Assembly: GCF_907164915.1 (NCBI RefSeq)
Contig: NC_061862.1
Coordinates: forward strand, 80,689,718-80,753,717
Length of the DNA stretch: 64,000 nt
Source of the DNA: Impatiens glandulifera
Taxonomy: Eukaryota > Streptophyta > Magnoliopsida > Ericales > Balsaminaceae
Direction: 5' to 3'
Shown here: piece after piece, positions 10,474 through 22,036 of the stretch
Layout of the letters: each line of letters opens with the position of its first letter
Position numbering within the stretch: the stretch's first letter is position 1
Position numbers and translations under genes: made by a program
The notes under the pieces: generated by a model
What the model was told of the DNA's origin: nothing
What the model saw: the letters and a program-made list of their open reading frames with translations, nothing else
The model's database searches: none

Positions 10474-11942
10474 TGTTGGGTCAAATTATTTTGACAAAGT
10501 GTCAAAGTAGTTTGACTATTGGAATTTTGATGATAAATGTATATAAAACTCAATCTATGTCGTCTAATTGTTTTTGGTCCAGGTGTATCGAAAACAGGTT
10601 ATATTATACTTAGTCTTAATGAGGTTTATTAGACTGATTTTGCATTAGATGCATTGTGTTAGACATGCAGTCTAACTAGCGGAGTTAGACGTGCAGTCTA
10701 ACTGGCGGAGTTAGACGTGCAGTCTAACTAGCGGAGTTAAACGTGCAGTCTAACTAGCAGAGTTAGACGTACAGTCTAACATACGTAGTTATACGTGTAG
10801 TCTAATAAACGTAGTTATACGTGTAGTCAAACAAACGTAGTTAGACGTGTAGTCTAACTAGTGAGAGTTAGACGTGTAGTCTAACTCCTTCAGATTAGTC
10901 TAAAGGGATGTATAGTTAGACGAGTCTAAATAATGGAAGTTAAACATGTAGTCTAACTCCTTCAGATTAGTCTGAAGGGATGTGATATTAGACGTGTTGT
11001 CTAATTCCATTAGACTAAGTGGTCTAATGGATCTTGATATTAGATGGGGGCCGTCTAATTTCATTAGACGAGGACGTCTAAGTGAAATACGTCTTTTGCT
11101 AGGCTTAAGCAGTTACTTGAAGCTAGCACCCGTCTACCCACGATTAACTAGCTGTACGCTACTCCTACTCCACTTTCCTGTGAATATTAGTACGGCAACC
11201 AATTGCAACCAATTGATTAATGCCACGTATGCAAATATTCTTCCCACTACTTGTTTTTGCAGGAATATCCTTGAAGAATATTTGGCGCACTACCAGATTG
11301 GTACAACCACGATCCTAGTGCTCAGAGTCTGCTGTGTACTATGGAGGTGTTCCAATGGAAGCTCGCCACATGTCATTATGGAAGATTCGACCGTTGGTAT
11401 TTATCTCTTATTTAAAAATCCTCAAGAACAACGGAAGAATCATCGATCTATCGATACTTAGATTATTCTATCTTAAGAATACAAACTATCATATTGAGTG
11501 AGCTGCTTTCTTGCTTTTACTGAGTGTTTAATCAAGAGAGAGTTAGAATCAAAGTATTGTATTATCTGAGTGATATTCTTCATATTGTAAGTTGAACAGA
11601 GTCTGTTCTGTTCAACGATGAGCTAGTCATGCAATTGTATTTGATTCGTTGAAAGTTTAGTGAATCCTTCCGGTGGTTGGAAGAAGGGGTGACGTAGGAG
11701 AGTTAACTCCGAACGTCTATAAATAAACTGCTGTGTTATGTCTTTCTGTCATCTTCTCATTCTTGGTTCTTAGCTTCAAACCTAAGAAAACGTTTCCACA
11801 CTTGAATCGATCATAATTTTGCAAGGGTTTATGCATAATAGAAAGTGATCTAAATACATAACAAGATTTCTATCAAATCGTTTTTCCTAAGCCGTTATCA
11901 ATCGTCAGACCCCCGTCTCTATTGATTACGTTGATCCTATCA
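10474..11942 (+). repeat. 3' LTR of the 9.45-kb copia element
   Basis: 1469 bp, with the same ends as the 5' LTR and scattered substitutions and small indels against it. The palindrome array spans 10655-11090 and includes diverged units with ATACGTAGTTATACGTGTAG. Followed by TSD ATGGC at 11943. Confidence 0.93.
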
Positions 11943-12309
11943 ATGGCAAAGACTTGTTTATATACAAGTGGATGGATCATTCTAGATCCTCCTTGACCTA
12001 GTATTTTCAAGACACTTCTATATCTAACCTAGACCCAAGAAATCCTAGAGAATTCTACAAACTACTTACTATTAAGAACTCCTAGAGAATTCTAGAGAGT
12101 TCTCCTATCCACATACTTTAGGAACTCCTTAAGAATTATAAAGAGTTTTATGAACTTATCTACAACCAGGAGCTTCTAGAGAATTCTATATAGTTCCAAA
12201 AAATGGAAAAAACCACAAAAACATAATAACATCTAGAACATTCTAGAACATGTGCATGAAGGCTTTACATCTTTGGATTTTGGTCACACCATTTGAATGG
12301 GTCGTGACA

Positions 12310-12880
12310 TTCTCCCCCACCTAAGTCATGGCCGTCCTCGGAGTGTCCTTAAACCGATGCTCGATATATTTTTTATCGATTAGTTCCAACCGATATGAGA
12401 CGTTTCCCACACATCCCTCGATTTTGATCGGTCCCTCGCATCTGTGCACAAGCCCTTGATCCCAGACTGTAAAGACTTCAATTATTGTCAGGGTAACTTT
12501 CCTTCCTCGCCCCCCTTCCTTGACTATACGCCCCTTCAGATCTTCCCCTTTCTTCTTCTTCTAATGACTTTCTCCAAAGATGCCTGAGCACGATCTGCTT
12601 CCCCTTTTATAGATTTGGCGATAGCGAAGGCAGATTCACTTTGGCCAACATAACATGTGGCCAAACCTTGTGGAGATGATGGTAGTCTGGTGCCTTTAGC
12701 TTTGAGCCTCTCGAAGACCTTCCCGCACATTCTTTAGACTCCCTTAGGTATTTCCCTTTTGCCCTTGGAACTGTCCCCATCGTCCTTCCTAGAAAAAGTG
12801 GAAAATGTCCCTTTACCACGTTTGCGACCTCGGATGAATCTCATCGCCAAGAACATGCCCAATCCCTCTTATTCCCTTCT
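12310..12880 (-). pseudogene. Ty3/gypsy integrase C-terminal remnant (copy A)
   Basis: Minus-strand remnant of the last part of a Ty3/gypsy polyprotein, next to the purine tract (complement at 12310-12322) of the gypsy LTR. Readable pieces are GLATCYVGQSESAFAIAK followed by ARASLEK-like helices (here RAQASLEKVIRRRRK) at 12540-12680, matching the region after the integrase core, and then the small SH3-like C-terminal fold, which reads better in copy B as GLVRIWEGPIKIEG. Stops and frameshifts break every frame. The rest of gag-pol is missing. The same piece in copy B (47547-48120) shows that truncation predates the duplication. Confidence 0.6.
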
Positions 12881-13690
12881 TGTTGGTATTACGTTAGTCT
12901 TCCCATGATCCAAAATGATTAATAAATCGGAATAAGGAATTATACAAGCGCATACATGATCGAACCATTGTAGTACCAACACTACATCCTAGACTTCCAT
13001 AGGAACTAAGGTAAACAAGACTGTTCCATTAATTTTTGTAGGCTTTGTTGGATGAAGAGTTACTAAATTTTTTTGGAAAATTCTGATTATTTTAAAAAAT
13101 TTCGTCTAAATAATTTGTCTACTTGTTGAGAAAAAAGCTAACGTCGTTAACGATTATACATATCAAACGTACTTACAAGATCCTATGATATCTTTTATCC
13201 ATAAATCTCCTTTTGAAACCTAAAACCTCCAGCACAAAATGTTCAATACAATTTCAATGTCATATTTATGTCAAAAACACATCCACACATTAAAAATAAA
13301 ATAAAGAAACCAAACACACATAAAGTAATACAAATTAAACTCTTACAAACTCACCGTATCCATCTTTATTCTTCGTACCCCATAAAGAAACAAATTAAAC
13401 CTGATTTAACTAATTTACCAAGTTTAAATTCTGAATTTTGAAAACCATAAATCAAACATTACCATTGCAAGGGTGAATATAAGCACAAAGTTAAAGGTAA
13501 AAAAAATTCAAAGAGCTGAAAATGAAGATAAATTTCAACCAAATTAAACAACTCTCCAAAATGTATACAAATACATTTGTAACAGTCCTAATAAAATCAA
13601 TAAGCAAAGTAATGCATCAAAATATGATTAATAAATTAAATGGTTAAGTATATTTGCGAATCATATGTTTAACTCCCTTGTGGCCACATT
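12881..13690. other. Intergenic DNA, no gene seen
   Basis: AT-rich sequence shared with copy B (48121-48920). Open frames are short and low complexity. No repeat structure stands out. Confidence 0.6.
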
Positions 13691-13696
13691 TTAACC

Positions 13697-13860
13697 CACC
13701 AAGGTAGCCCAGTGATAAGAGTCGGCTTAAAATATTAAAATGTCACGGGTTCGATTTCTTTCAAGTAGCGTTTTGAATTTAAGTAGAGATTATGTCTGTG
13801 AGGTGTTATGCTAGTTCTCATTTATTTCTAAAAAATTGAAATGAAGTATTCACTAGTTGA
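13697..13860 (+). mobile_element. tRNA-derived SINE-like element (copy A)
   Basis: A box-like TAGCCCAGTGATAAGAGTC (13706 onward) and a B box-like GGGTTCGATTTC (13747-13758) at tRNA-like spacing, followed by a short tail. Copy B has the same element at 48935-49090. Confidence 0.55.
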
Positions 13861-13966
13861 TTACCAAATTAAATGCAAATTCAGGAATGATGTAAGTGTG
13901 ATATCAAGATTCAAAAATATAATTCAATAAAGTCAAAATGAATTTAAAATAAAAACATTGTTCTTA

Positions 13967-14015
<49 letters not shown>

Positions 14016-14960
14016 AGAGATTAATTTATATATATTTTAGAATTTTGTGTTTGGTATATGATATAAAAATATTAAATGGATAAAAGATAATTTTATTTTT
14101 AATTAATTTAAGTAAATATATGAGTTTAGATTTTTTTTATTATTAATATTGCATTATCATTAATTTTTAAATCTATTTATCATTACAAATTATTATATTA
14201 TTATTTATTATATTAATTATTAAATTTAATAACTAATGAAATTTAACTAATATATAAAAATCAATTATAATATAAACTTTTATTTGAATTATATTTATTT
14301 AATTTAAATATTATTAATTAGAACATACTTTTATTTAATTTAAATTGTAGAAAAAACTTATAACAATAACAATAATAATTAACAAATTATTTTTATAAGT
14401 ATAATTTTTTAATAATATATTTTTTTTATAACATTTTAAATACTGAACATACGTAAAAATTTGGTTATATAACTCAAATGATTTATTTTTTATAAATGGA
14501 TTTATTTTTCACAATAGGTAACAATTTTTATGATTAAACTTTTACAATGTTGGTCACAAAAGAGTAGTTCCTCCAGTCTACGACTCCGAATTAAATTTTT
14601 CTCACTTTTATTTTTAAGAAGAAAATAAATATATTTTTATTTAATAGTAATAAAAATTGATCAAATTGTTTAAAGAACAAAAACAATTCTACATCAAACA
14701 AGTTTAATTCTTTAAATGAATTGCTGATCAAAATTATATAGTGGTTTGGACTTGTATGCAAGTGGGACAATATTTCAGCACAATTGTCAATTAAATTCTT
14801 AAACATTTTCTCTAGCTAACGAGGGATTTAAACTTTTGATCAACTATATTGCAGCATTGATCATTAATTAATATACGACCTTATATGAAAAACAAACAAG
14901 GCACCAGAGTAGACATATATATACTAAAAATAATAATGATATCATCAATTTATTTTTAAT
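13861..14960. other. AT-rich intergenic DNA with an AT microsatellite
   Basis: A (TA)n tract lies near 13977-14012 and is much shorter in copy B (near 49225). The rest is A/T-rich with no coding signal, and matches 49091-50170 in B. Confidence 0.6.
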
Positions 14961-14967
14961 TAAACAA

Positions 14968-15146
14968 AGATGAAAGCATGGTGAGGCCCCAGAAGCAGCA
15001 TATCCAAGCATACCCATGAGGTGTCATAGATAGTCCAAGTCCAAGCCCAGAAACTTTGAGTTCAATAGGCCCACCACCAGACCCAGTCGAAGTTGTATCG
15101 AAAGAAGGGCGACAAAAGTGGTTTGGGCTCGTACCTTATCAGCATG
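14968..15146 (-). pseudogene. Possible C-terminal exon of an unidentified host gene
   Basis: A minus-strand frame is open across this block and ends at a TAA near 14967. It reads PNHFCRPSFDTTSTGSG, then KVSGLGLGLSMTPHGYAW, and finishes with a hydrophobic WICCFWGLTML segment. Copy B keeps most of the frame with a few replacements (T to P, E to K, L to V) but is split by the copia insertion at 50217 and has a 1-bp loss afterwards. The Gly/Ser linker and hydrophobic end would fit a GPI-anchored or membrane protein tail, but I cannot name the family and see no upstream exon. It may be a chance frame. Confidence 0.3.
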
Positions 15147-15156
15147 TTAGGCTACA

Positions 15157-15760
15157 TGTTGGAATTATTCCCAACATTTGGGTACATATATTATTTAATA
15201 ATTGTGTATTAGTTGTTATCATATAAAAATTAAAGCCTAATTAATGTGATCTATTAAAGTATAAAGATTATGGGCTTATTTAGATATCTATAATAAATAT
15301 GGGGACATATTTGTGTAGAAGCCGAAATATCATTTATTATTTCGTTGATGGGCAAAATAATAAATGAGTATATTAGGGCTAGGTCCCCAACCCATATAGA
15401 TAGCTTATTGATTTATTTCTCTCATCAGACAAAACGTTTATGTTCATCTCTCAAGAACACTCATGAGGGCTATCAATATAGGGTTGGAAGACTTAAACCC
15501 CACTCACATTAGACATTCCGATTCAGGTCCAGATATAGAACAAGAAGATCCACATTCCGATCCAGGTCCAGATTCAGAACAAGAAGATCCAAGATCTAGA
15601 GAAGATCAAGAAGAAGAGAATAACGAAGAACGACTTAATGGACCGTTCTTCATTCAAGATCTAGGTATGTTTCCGCAATTACAGTTTATCTCAATTTATC
15701 GACATACAGTATATAGATTATAGACTTAATGATTAAAGATTTAAATTAAAGATTCTAACA
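15157..15760 (+). repeat. 5' LTR of the 5994-bp copia element
   Basis: 604 bp, paired with 20547-21150. Differences are scattered, roughly a few percent by eye. It carries an 86-codon acidic frame from 15463. Confidence 0.92.
15463..15723 (+). other. Acidic short ORF in the LTR leader
   Basis: 86 codons just before the primer site: MRAINIGLEDLNPTHIRHSD, then two repeats of the type HSDxGPDxEQEDP and a Glu-rich part. The 3' LTR keeps the frame (20853-21092, 79 codons) with few changes. AG|GTATGTTTCC after the acidic part looks like a splice donor and TTACAG lies 14 bp further on. It could be a leader peptide or upstream ORF. No known family. Confidence 0.4.
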
Positions 15761-15762
15761 AG

Positions 15763-15774
15763 TGGTATCAGAGC
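15763..15774 (+). other. Primer-binding site (initiator tRNA-Met)
   Basis: TGGTATCAGAGC, the exact plant copia consensus, two bases after the 5' LTR. Confidence 0.9.
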
Positions 15775-17345
15775 CTTCTCTATGTCGATCTATTGAGATT
15801 TAAGTTTATAAGAATTTTTTAAGAATATGAACGAATATTGTTTTATATATGTTCTTGATCTAGTTCAGCTAGAACCGATAATGAATAGATTTGATTATTG
15901 ACTTAGAAATGACAATAACGGATACATATGTTATATGAATTTTTGAAATCATATTTAATTAAGAAAAAGAAAGAAAATAAATTTATACAGATTTATTGAT
16001 GAATGAAAAAGCTGTCTTACATATAATTAAGGATAAATCAATTTGTATATTATATATATTTTGATCAACATATGTATTTGATTTGGAAATTTAGAGATAT
16101 GTTTATAATTAATTATAAAAATATGTTAAAGTTTCTTACATAAGGATAAATTAATTTGTATATTATATATATTTTGATCATACATATGTATTTGATTTGG
16201 AAATTTAGAGATATGTTTATAATTAATTATAAAAATATGTTAAAGTTTCATATTTTGATTTCATTCATATAATTATTTGGTTTAGGGAGATGAAAGACTT
16301 ATATGATGAAATAATAATTATTATTAATATTAATCTTTTCATATTCTTTTAATTATTTTATTATCATTTCTCTTGATAACAAATTTATCTAATTAGTTAG
16401 ATATGTAAAGAATATTAAAGAATTAATAATTAAAACATACATAAGGAATCAAGATAATGAATCAGAATAATGCATTATATAATATGCATTTATTGTCAAG
16501 AAATAAAAAAATACATATTTTCTTTATTATTACTTTTTTTAATAATAATTAAGGCACCATACATATCTATTTCAATGTAACGGTGGAGAAGAAGAAATCA
16601 AATTTATAATTTAATTAAAGTATTAGTTATTTATTAATTAAAGAATTATAATTAAGTAAGGAATTCAATTTTTTCTTATAACTAATTAAAGAATTTAATG
16701 TTTTAAGAATAATAATTAATTATTATTATTATTATTATAAATTAAGGAATTAGTAATATATATTGAGGAATTATGGGACAGTGAACTGTTCAAATTCTAA
16801 TTGAGTTTATTTTATATAATTTAATTAAGATATTAATTATTTATAATAATTAATGTATATGTTTAAGAATAACTCGCTATATAAACGAATTATTATTAAT
16901 AAAAAATAATAATAAGGAATTATATATATAATTATTACTAGAGAGATTCGATAATAATAATAAGACATTATATATATAATTATTACTAGAGAAATTTGAT
17001 AATAATAAGAAATTATATATAATTATTAATAAGGATATTTGAAGAGTTATATATAATTAAGAAATTAAGATATGAATATTTAAGTAAGAAATTCAGTTTT
17101 AAAATAATAATTAATTAAGGAATTCAGATTTTTTTAATTAATAATAATTAATTATAACTAATTATTAATTAAATCATTAAAATAATAATAATTATTTTAA
17201 TTTGTTACCTATTAAGTAACTGATAATATATTAATGCATTTATATAAAATTAAGAATAAAGTTAAAATATTTTATGAAAATAAAGATTAAGAATTATGAA
17301 ATAAAATAAATTAAGAAATTTAATATATATATATATATATATATA

Positions 17346-17411
<66 letters not shown>

Positions 17412-19600
17412 TGATTTGAGAATTAATTAAAGAAAGATATACATGTTTATATTTACATTAATTTATAACTTAATTAAGATATTTATTATTTATGTTATTC
17501 AAACTAAAGAATAAAGAGAAATAAAATATTTATTATTATTATTATTTATTAATAATCATAATTTATAATTAAAGAATAAATAAAAATATCAATAACTCTT
17601 TGTCATATTTATCCATAATTAAGGAAATAGATTATGATATATCAATTAATATAATAATTGATAAATTTAGAAATTTAGAGTTATATTTATATGGTGTTGA
17701 TTGATATTAAGAAATAATTGAGTGATTAGTAAAATCACAATTATTTATTTTGGGTAAAACATATAGAATTTATGTAATTTTGATACATAAAATAATATTC
17801 GGATTTCGGTATTAATAACACATTCAAAATTTGGTACAATTTTAGGGCCACTTAAATTCGTAAATATGCGGTTGTTAATCGGCCAAAGGAAGGTTAATAA
17901 TTGGTCAGATTGCAAATTTAAATAATGTACAAATTATTAATTTATAGAACATATTTGTTCTATAAGATTAAGACGGTTGTGTTTGTAACTATGCGATTAT
18001 TAATCGGACAAAAGGAAGTTTAATAATTGGTCGAGTTACACACTTAAAGTATGTACATAAGTTATTAATTTATTAAATCAATTAATTGAAACAACATCCT
18101 ACCAAAGTAGGCTCTCTTGTGTAGGTTAATATGTTTTTATAAATTAAGAAGGTAGTGTGTATGTAATTCATGCAGTTATTTAATTGGCCCAAAGGAAAAT
18201 AAATAATTGGTCAGAATAACATTATGCACATGTGGTAATAAATATGTAACAATTATTCGGTGTGCCATTTGAATAATTGTACTATCCAAAGATAACCAAT
18301 TATTTGAAAGGACTTATTGTTAATATTTGATTACTACAAAAGAGTACCGTTTGCAAGTTAATATTTAATGTTCAAAGACTAAATATTAATGTTGCGTTTA
18401 GTATCTTATAATGAGACGTACCATTATTTTGAATTTATGTGATTATTAAAATTTTGTGAGTATGGTTGTTCATTTGTTTTGCTATCTAATTAAGTTAACA
18501 CTTCTTCTTATACGAATTTTTCTTGTCAACATCTTAAGTTCATTTTATATGATGAAGATTTTAAGGCGTGTCTATAATTTGTTGTTTTTTTAAGAATTAT
18601 ATCTAAAAGGGTTAAAATTGATAAGATTATTATTAGAATAAAGATTTCATAAAAAAATACACCATATGTTTAATTTTATTTCAAAATTATATGCATTAAA
18701 GTTAGAGTTACACTAATGTATTCTCATGCATCTAATTTGAATTTTCTTATTCACACTTGAGTTAATTGATGAGAATTGCCGTCTCTATATGAAATCACAT
18801 CATATTGTGTGTAAGAAAATAAAAGATTGAAACAAAAATAACATAAATAATGTTCACTTAGCAAATAACTTAAAAGATAATAAATAAATGAAGTTGTAAG
18901 AATTGCAGATGTTGCACCTAAAAGAAATTTACTAAAGAAAGTGGTGCATAAAAGATTACATATTACAATTTATTTTTTTGTTTGTTCTAAGAGTAATTTA
19001 ACTTTAGTACTCATACGCATTTGATGGTAAACTTCATTATTACTATATAAAGTAAATGTGTTGATGTACGGTTGAGTTAGTTGTCAAAAGTCAATTGATG
19101 GTGAAAGAAACATCGGTGTGGGCATTGACAATTTATATTAAAGATGAAGAAATAAAGAAGTACTTTAGATACTCTTTATTTGGAAACAAACATTTATGGA
19201 ATATCTTCATGTAATTGATTCATTTGGAAGGAAGAATTAAGAATTACAACTTATATATGGAATAAAGATTCAACTAAAACAACTAGTGAATTCTTTTGGG
19301 ATTGTCTAGTTAAGGTCGGGTCTTATAGGTCTAAAGAAAATAAACTAGACTAAAGAATTGCTAGATGTTAATTATTGGATATTTTGAAAAAAGATCAAGA
19401 GACAAATTTAGTCTCATAAGTACTTCAAGATTAACCTTGAAAATAAATATATACATAATACTCCTTAAACAAGAATTTAATGTATGTTCAAGATTATATG
19501 AATCAAGAAATTAAGTATATTTATGAAGTTGAATAAATACTTGAAGGATCCTATTTTGGATCATTAAGAAAGCAACCAAACAAATAATGTGACATTTTAA
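15775..19600 (+). other. AT-rich element interior, no readable gene
   Basis: Includes a 113-bp tandem duplication (16028-16250), interspersed TAATTATTA-type simple repeats, long (TA)n tracts at 17320-17407, and three diverged copies of an AATTGGTCAG-containing block near 17868, 17995 and 18175. Gag and most of pol have either decayed beyond recognition or were never present. Confidence 0.6.
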
Positions 19601-19609
19601 GAACAAAAC

Positions 19610-20100
19610 ATTACATACTCATATAGTGAATCTAATCGGATAGAGATCATTTGGTATTTTGATTCGAATTTTGTTGGATACCAAAACAGTCGGAAATTCG
19701 TGCCACTTAATTTTAGTTTAATTATTAGTTTAAAGAATCAATTCTTGTAAGAGTGTTAAGAAGACACTATAATTATTTCAATATGATGGCAGAATTTATT
19801 AAGTGTTTTGTGGCATCCAATTAAAGAATCTGACTGCAAAGTTTTGTCACGGGGTTACAAATTATGAATGATATAGAAAGACCAATAAAGATATTATGTG
19901 ACAATAATTTGCATTTCTTTTACTTTAAGAGTAATATGAGTTCGACTAAGTCGGACTATTTGGAAAATAAAAAATTCAGAATGTTTACTTATTTTTTGAG
20001 CATATTTGGACAAACTCTAAAATTATGGATCAATTCTCTAAATATTTGCTATCCGAGGTCTTTCATGAATATATTATTCATATGGATATTTTATATTTAG
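19610..20100 (+). pseudogene. Copia RNase H remnant
   Basis: Heavily decayed end of a copia polyprotein. Near 19640 the frame reads YFDSNFVGYQNSRK, corresponding to the first RNase H Asp block (YxDSDxAGxxDxRKS). At 19864-19950 it reads NDIERPIKILCDNN followed by a Lys/Ser block like SKNNxSSxxSK, and near 20040-20080 a shifted frame reads LSEVFHEYIIHM, corresponding to the C-terminal end of pol. Stops and frameshifts separate the pieces. It lies where pol should end, about 450 bp before the 3' LTR, which supports copia ancestry. Confidence 0.6.
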
Positions 20101-20546
20101 ATGATATACAGTTTTAGTTGGAGTTTGTATTATAATGTTTGTATAGATATAATTTGGAATTTATGTGCACATTAAAGAATTAGATTCTAAAGAAATTAAA
20201 GATTTAGTTTTTTTTTTGTACAGAAATCAAGATTATAAAGTTATTCAGATTGATCTCTATAAGGAATAAAGGAGGACCAGTTGATATTAGACATGTTAAA
20301 AATCACACTACATGTTAATCCACACTACACACCCATGTTTAATCTATGTCATTTGATTGAATTGACATATGTGACTATTGAGGGTTTAGTTACGAATTAA
20401 TGTAACAAAAACCGCTTTAATCCTATGTTGATATAATTAATGGACGAGATTAATATAGATGTATTCAGAAATGATAACAATATTTTGAACACTTAAGGTT
20501 GTAATATACAATTGAAGGAAATATATATATGACCCAAGTGGGAGAT

Positions 20547-21150
20547 TGTTGGAATTATTTCCAACATTTGGGTGCATATATTATTTAATAATTGTGTATT
20601 AGTTGTTATCATATAAAAATTAAAACCTAATTAATGTGATCTATTAAAGTATAAAGATTATGGGCTTATTTAAACATCTATAATAAATATGGGGACATAT
20701 TTGTGTAGAAGCAGAAATATCATTTATTATTTCGTTGACGGGCCGGATAATAAATGAGTATATTAGGGCTAGGTCCCCAATCCATATAGATAGCCTACCA
20801 ATTTGTTTCTCTCATTAGACAAAAGGTTTATGTTCATCTCTCTAGAACACTCATGAGGTCTATCAATATAGGGTTGGAAGACTTAAACCCCACCCACATC
20901 AGACATTCCGATTCAGGTCCAAATATAGAACAAGAAGATCCACATTCCGATCCAGGTCCAGATTCAGAACAAGAAGATCCAAGATCTAGAGAAGATCAAG
21001 AAGAAGAGAATAACAAAGAACGACTTAATGGACCGTTCTTCATTCAAGATCCATGTATGTTTCCGCAATTACAGTTTATCTCAATTTATTGACATAGAGT
21101 ATATAGAATATAGACTTATGGATTAAAGATTTAGATTAAAGATTATAACA
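20547..21150 (+). repeat. 3' LTR of the 5994-bp copia element
   Basis: 604 bp, the same length as the 5' LTR; followed by TSD CTGCA. Confidence 0.92.
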
Positions 21151-21155
21151 CTGCA

Positions 21156-21489
21156 TTCTTCTTCTAATCCTTCGTAACTTCTTTAACTTATCTAGCCGGT
21201 TAGTTTGGTATATTTTGGTTGGAGGTTGATTGATGGATTGAAGTTGATTTCTTTGTCCCATTATAGTCGGTTTAGGTCAGTTGATGGCCTAGGTCGGTTC
21301 GAATTTGGATAAAATAATTAACGACTTTATCATTTGCTTGATCAAATCTTATTCTCTCAACAAGTAAAATTAGTTACAAACATAGAAGCAATGATCTCAC
21401 GACTATTATGATCATTTCAAGTTGAAAACTTTATGATTTGATTGAATAATACTGAAGTTAGACTTTATCATTATTCAATAAAGATTATT
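21156..21489. other. Intergenic backbone between two insertions
   Basis: Matches copy B at 55481-55795. No coding or regulatory signal is seen. Confidence 0.6.
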
Positions 21490-21606
21490 ATTCTTGTTAG
21501 AAAATAATTGTTACAACTTATGAAAAGTTTAATGAATAGATAAAACTAAGTTCAAATATATATGTTAAACCGCTAAGTTATATCAAGTATATTAATTGGT
21601 TTAAAT

Positions 21607-21700
21607 ATAAAAAGAAGGTGTTGTAGAGTAGTGGTAACACTCTTGCCTGTCACTTAGGTGACTAGGGATTGAATCTTATCGGCTGTAAATAATATTTAAA
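21607..21700 (+). mobile_element. SINE-like tRNA-derived block inside the LTR
   Basis: GTAGAGTAGTGGTAACACTC (A box-like) and ACTAGGGATTGAATCTTATC (B box-like) at tRNA spacing. Present in the 3' LTR too (24997-25085), so it was part of the LTR before this copy moved. Confidence 0.5.
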
Positions 21701-21849
21701 TTTTTGTTATCTCAGGGAAGCTGAGCAAAATATCTAAATTTCCATGTAGGCGAGATCGGTTCGGTAGATTGACTAGTAGTCTGACTTCGGTTCAGAAATG
21801 GAGATCGGTCAACCGACACTTAATGAAGCATGGCGGGTCATTAATGAAA

Positions 21850-22036
21850 TCTGGTTATTAAATGAGCTGCTCCGGTCATAAATGAGTTCCGGTTGATTAA
21901 ATGTTGTTAAGCTCCGGTTATTAAATGAGCTGCTCCGGTCATAAATGAGTTCTGGTTGATTAAATGTTGTTAAGCTCCGGTTATCAAATAACCTGCTCCG
22001 GTCATAAATGAGTTCCGGTTGATTAAATGATGTCAA
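21850..22036. repeat. 63-bp tandem repeat in the LTR
   Basis: Three units with GGTTATTAAATGAGCTGCTC and CCGGTCATAAATGAGTT. The 3' LTR has at least four (25240-25515), which accounts for most of its extra length. Minus-strand frames over it are repeat artefacts. Confidence 0.85.

Larger units (their letters stand above)
2493..11942 (+). mobile_element. Non-autonomous Sirevirus-like copia element with extra ORF
   Basis: A 9450-bp LTR element. The TSD ATGGC is at 2488-2492 and 11943-11947, and the empty site is in copy B at 47170-47174. The LTRs run 2493-3968 and 10474-11942 and have TG...CA ends. A primer-binding site complementary to initiator tRNA-Met follows the left LTR and a purine tract precedes the right one. 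The interior holds a broken gag (4012-5837), no protease, integrase or reverse transcriptase, and a long second coding region (6791-10283) behind its own promoter-like sequence. Sirevirus affinity is inferred from gag style, LTR palindromes and the extra-ORF position. Movement would need proteins supplied by a relative. Confidence 0.9.
2290..12309 (-). mobile_element. Ty3/gypsy LTR (minus), split by a copia element
   Basis: On the plus strand the LTR begins TGTCACGGACT at 2290 and ends GTCGTGACA at 12309, giving TG...CA ends. It is interrupted by the element at 2493-11942; uninterrupted it is about 570 bp, as in copy B (46965-47546). Next to its right end is TTCTCCCCCACCT, the complement of a polypurine tract, so the element runs on the minus strand and this is its 3' LTR. 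No partner LTR is present, so the element is truncated. Confidence 0.75.
15157..21150 (+). mobile_element. Decayed Ty1/copia LTR element, 5994 bp
   Basis: LTRs 15157-15760 and 20547-21150 are 604 bp each, start TGTTGGAATTATT and end CTAACA/ATAACA. The TSD is CTACA (15152-15156) and CTGCA (21151-21155); copy B has the empty site CTACA at 55476-55480. The primer-binding site is TGGTATCAGAGC at 15763 and the purine-rich CAAGTGGGAGAT precedes the 3' LTR. The 4.8-kb interior is AT-rich and has no long open frame; only a decayed RNase H part is recognisable. Confidence 0.9.

Noticed and set aside
12001..12240. Repeated AGAACTCCTAGAGAATTCTA motifs as a regulatory array
   Set aside because: They lie inside the old gypsy LTR in both copies; irregular LTR-internal repeats are a sufficient explanation.
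13977..14012. (TA)n tract as an origin or regulatory element
   Set aside because: Simple microsatellite; the shorter tract in copy B shows ordinary length variation.
21809..22036. 75-codon minus-strand frame with repeated FNQPELIYDRS
   Set aside because: It lies exactly on the 63-bp LTR repeat; a unit length divisible by three keeps any stop-free frame open.
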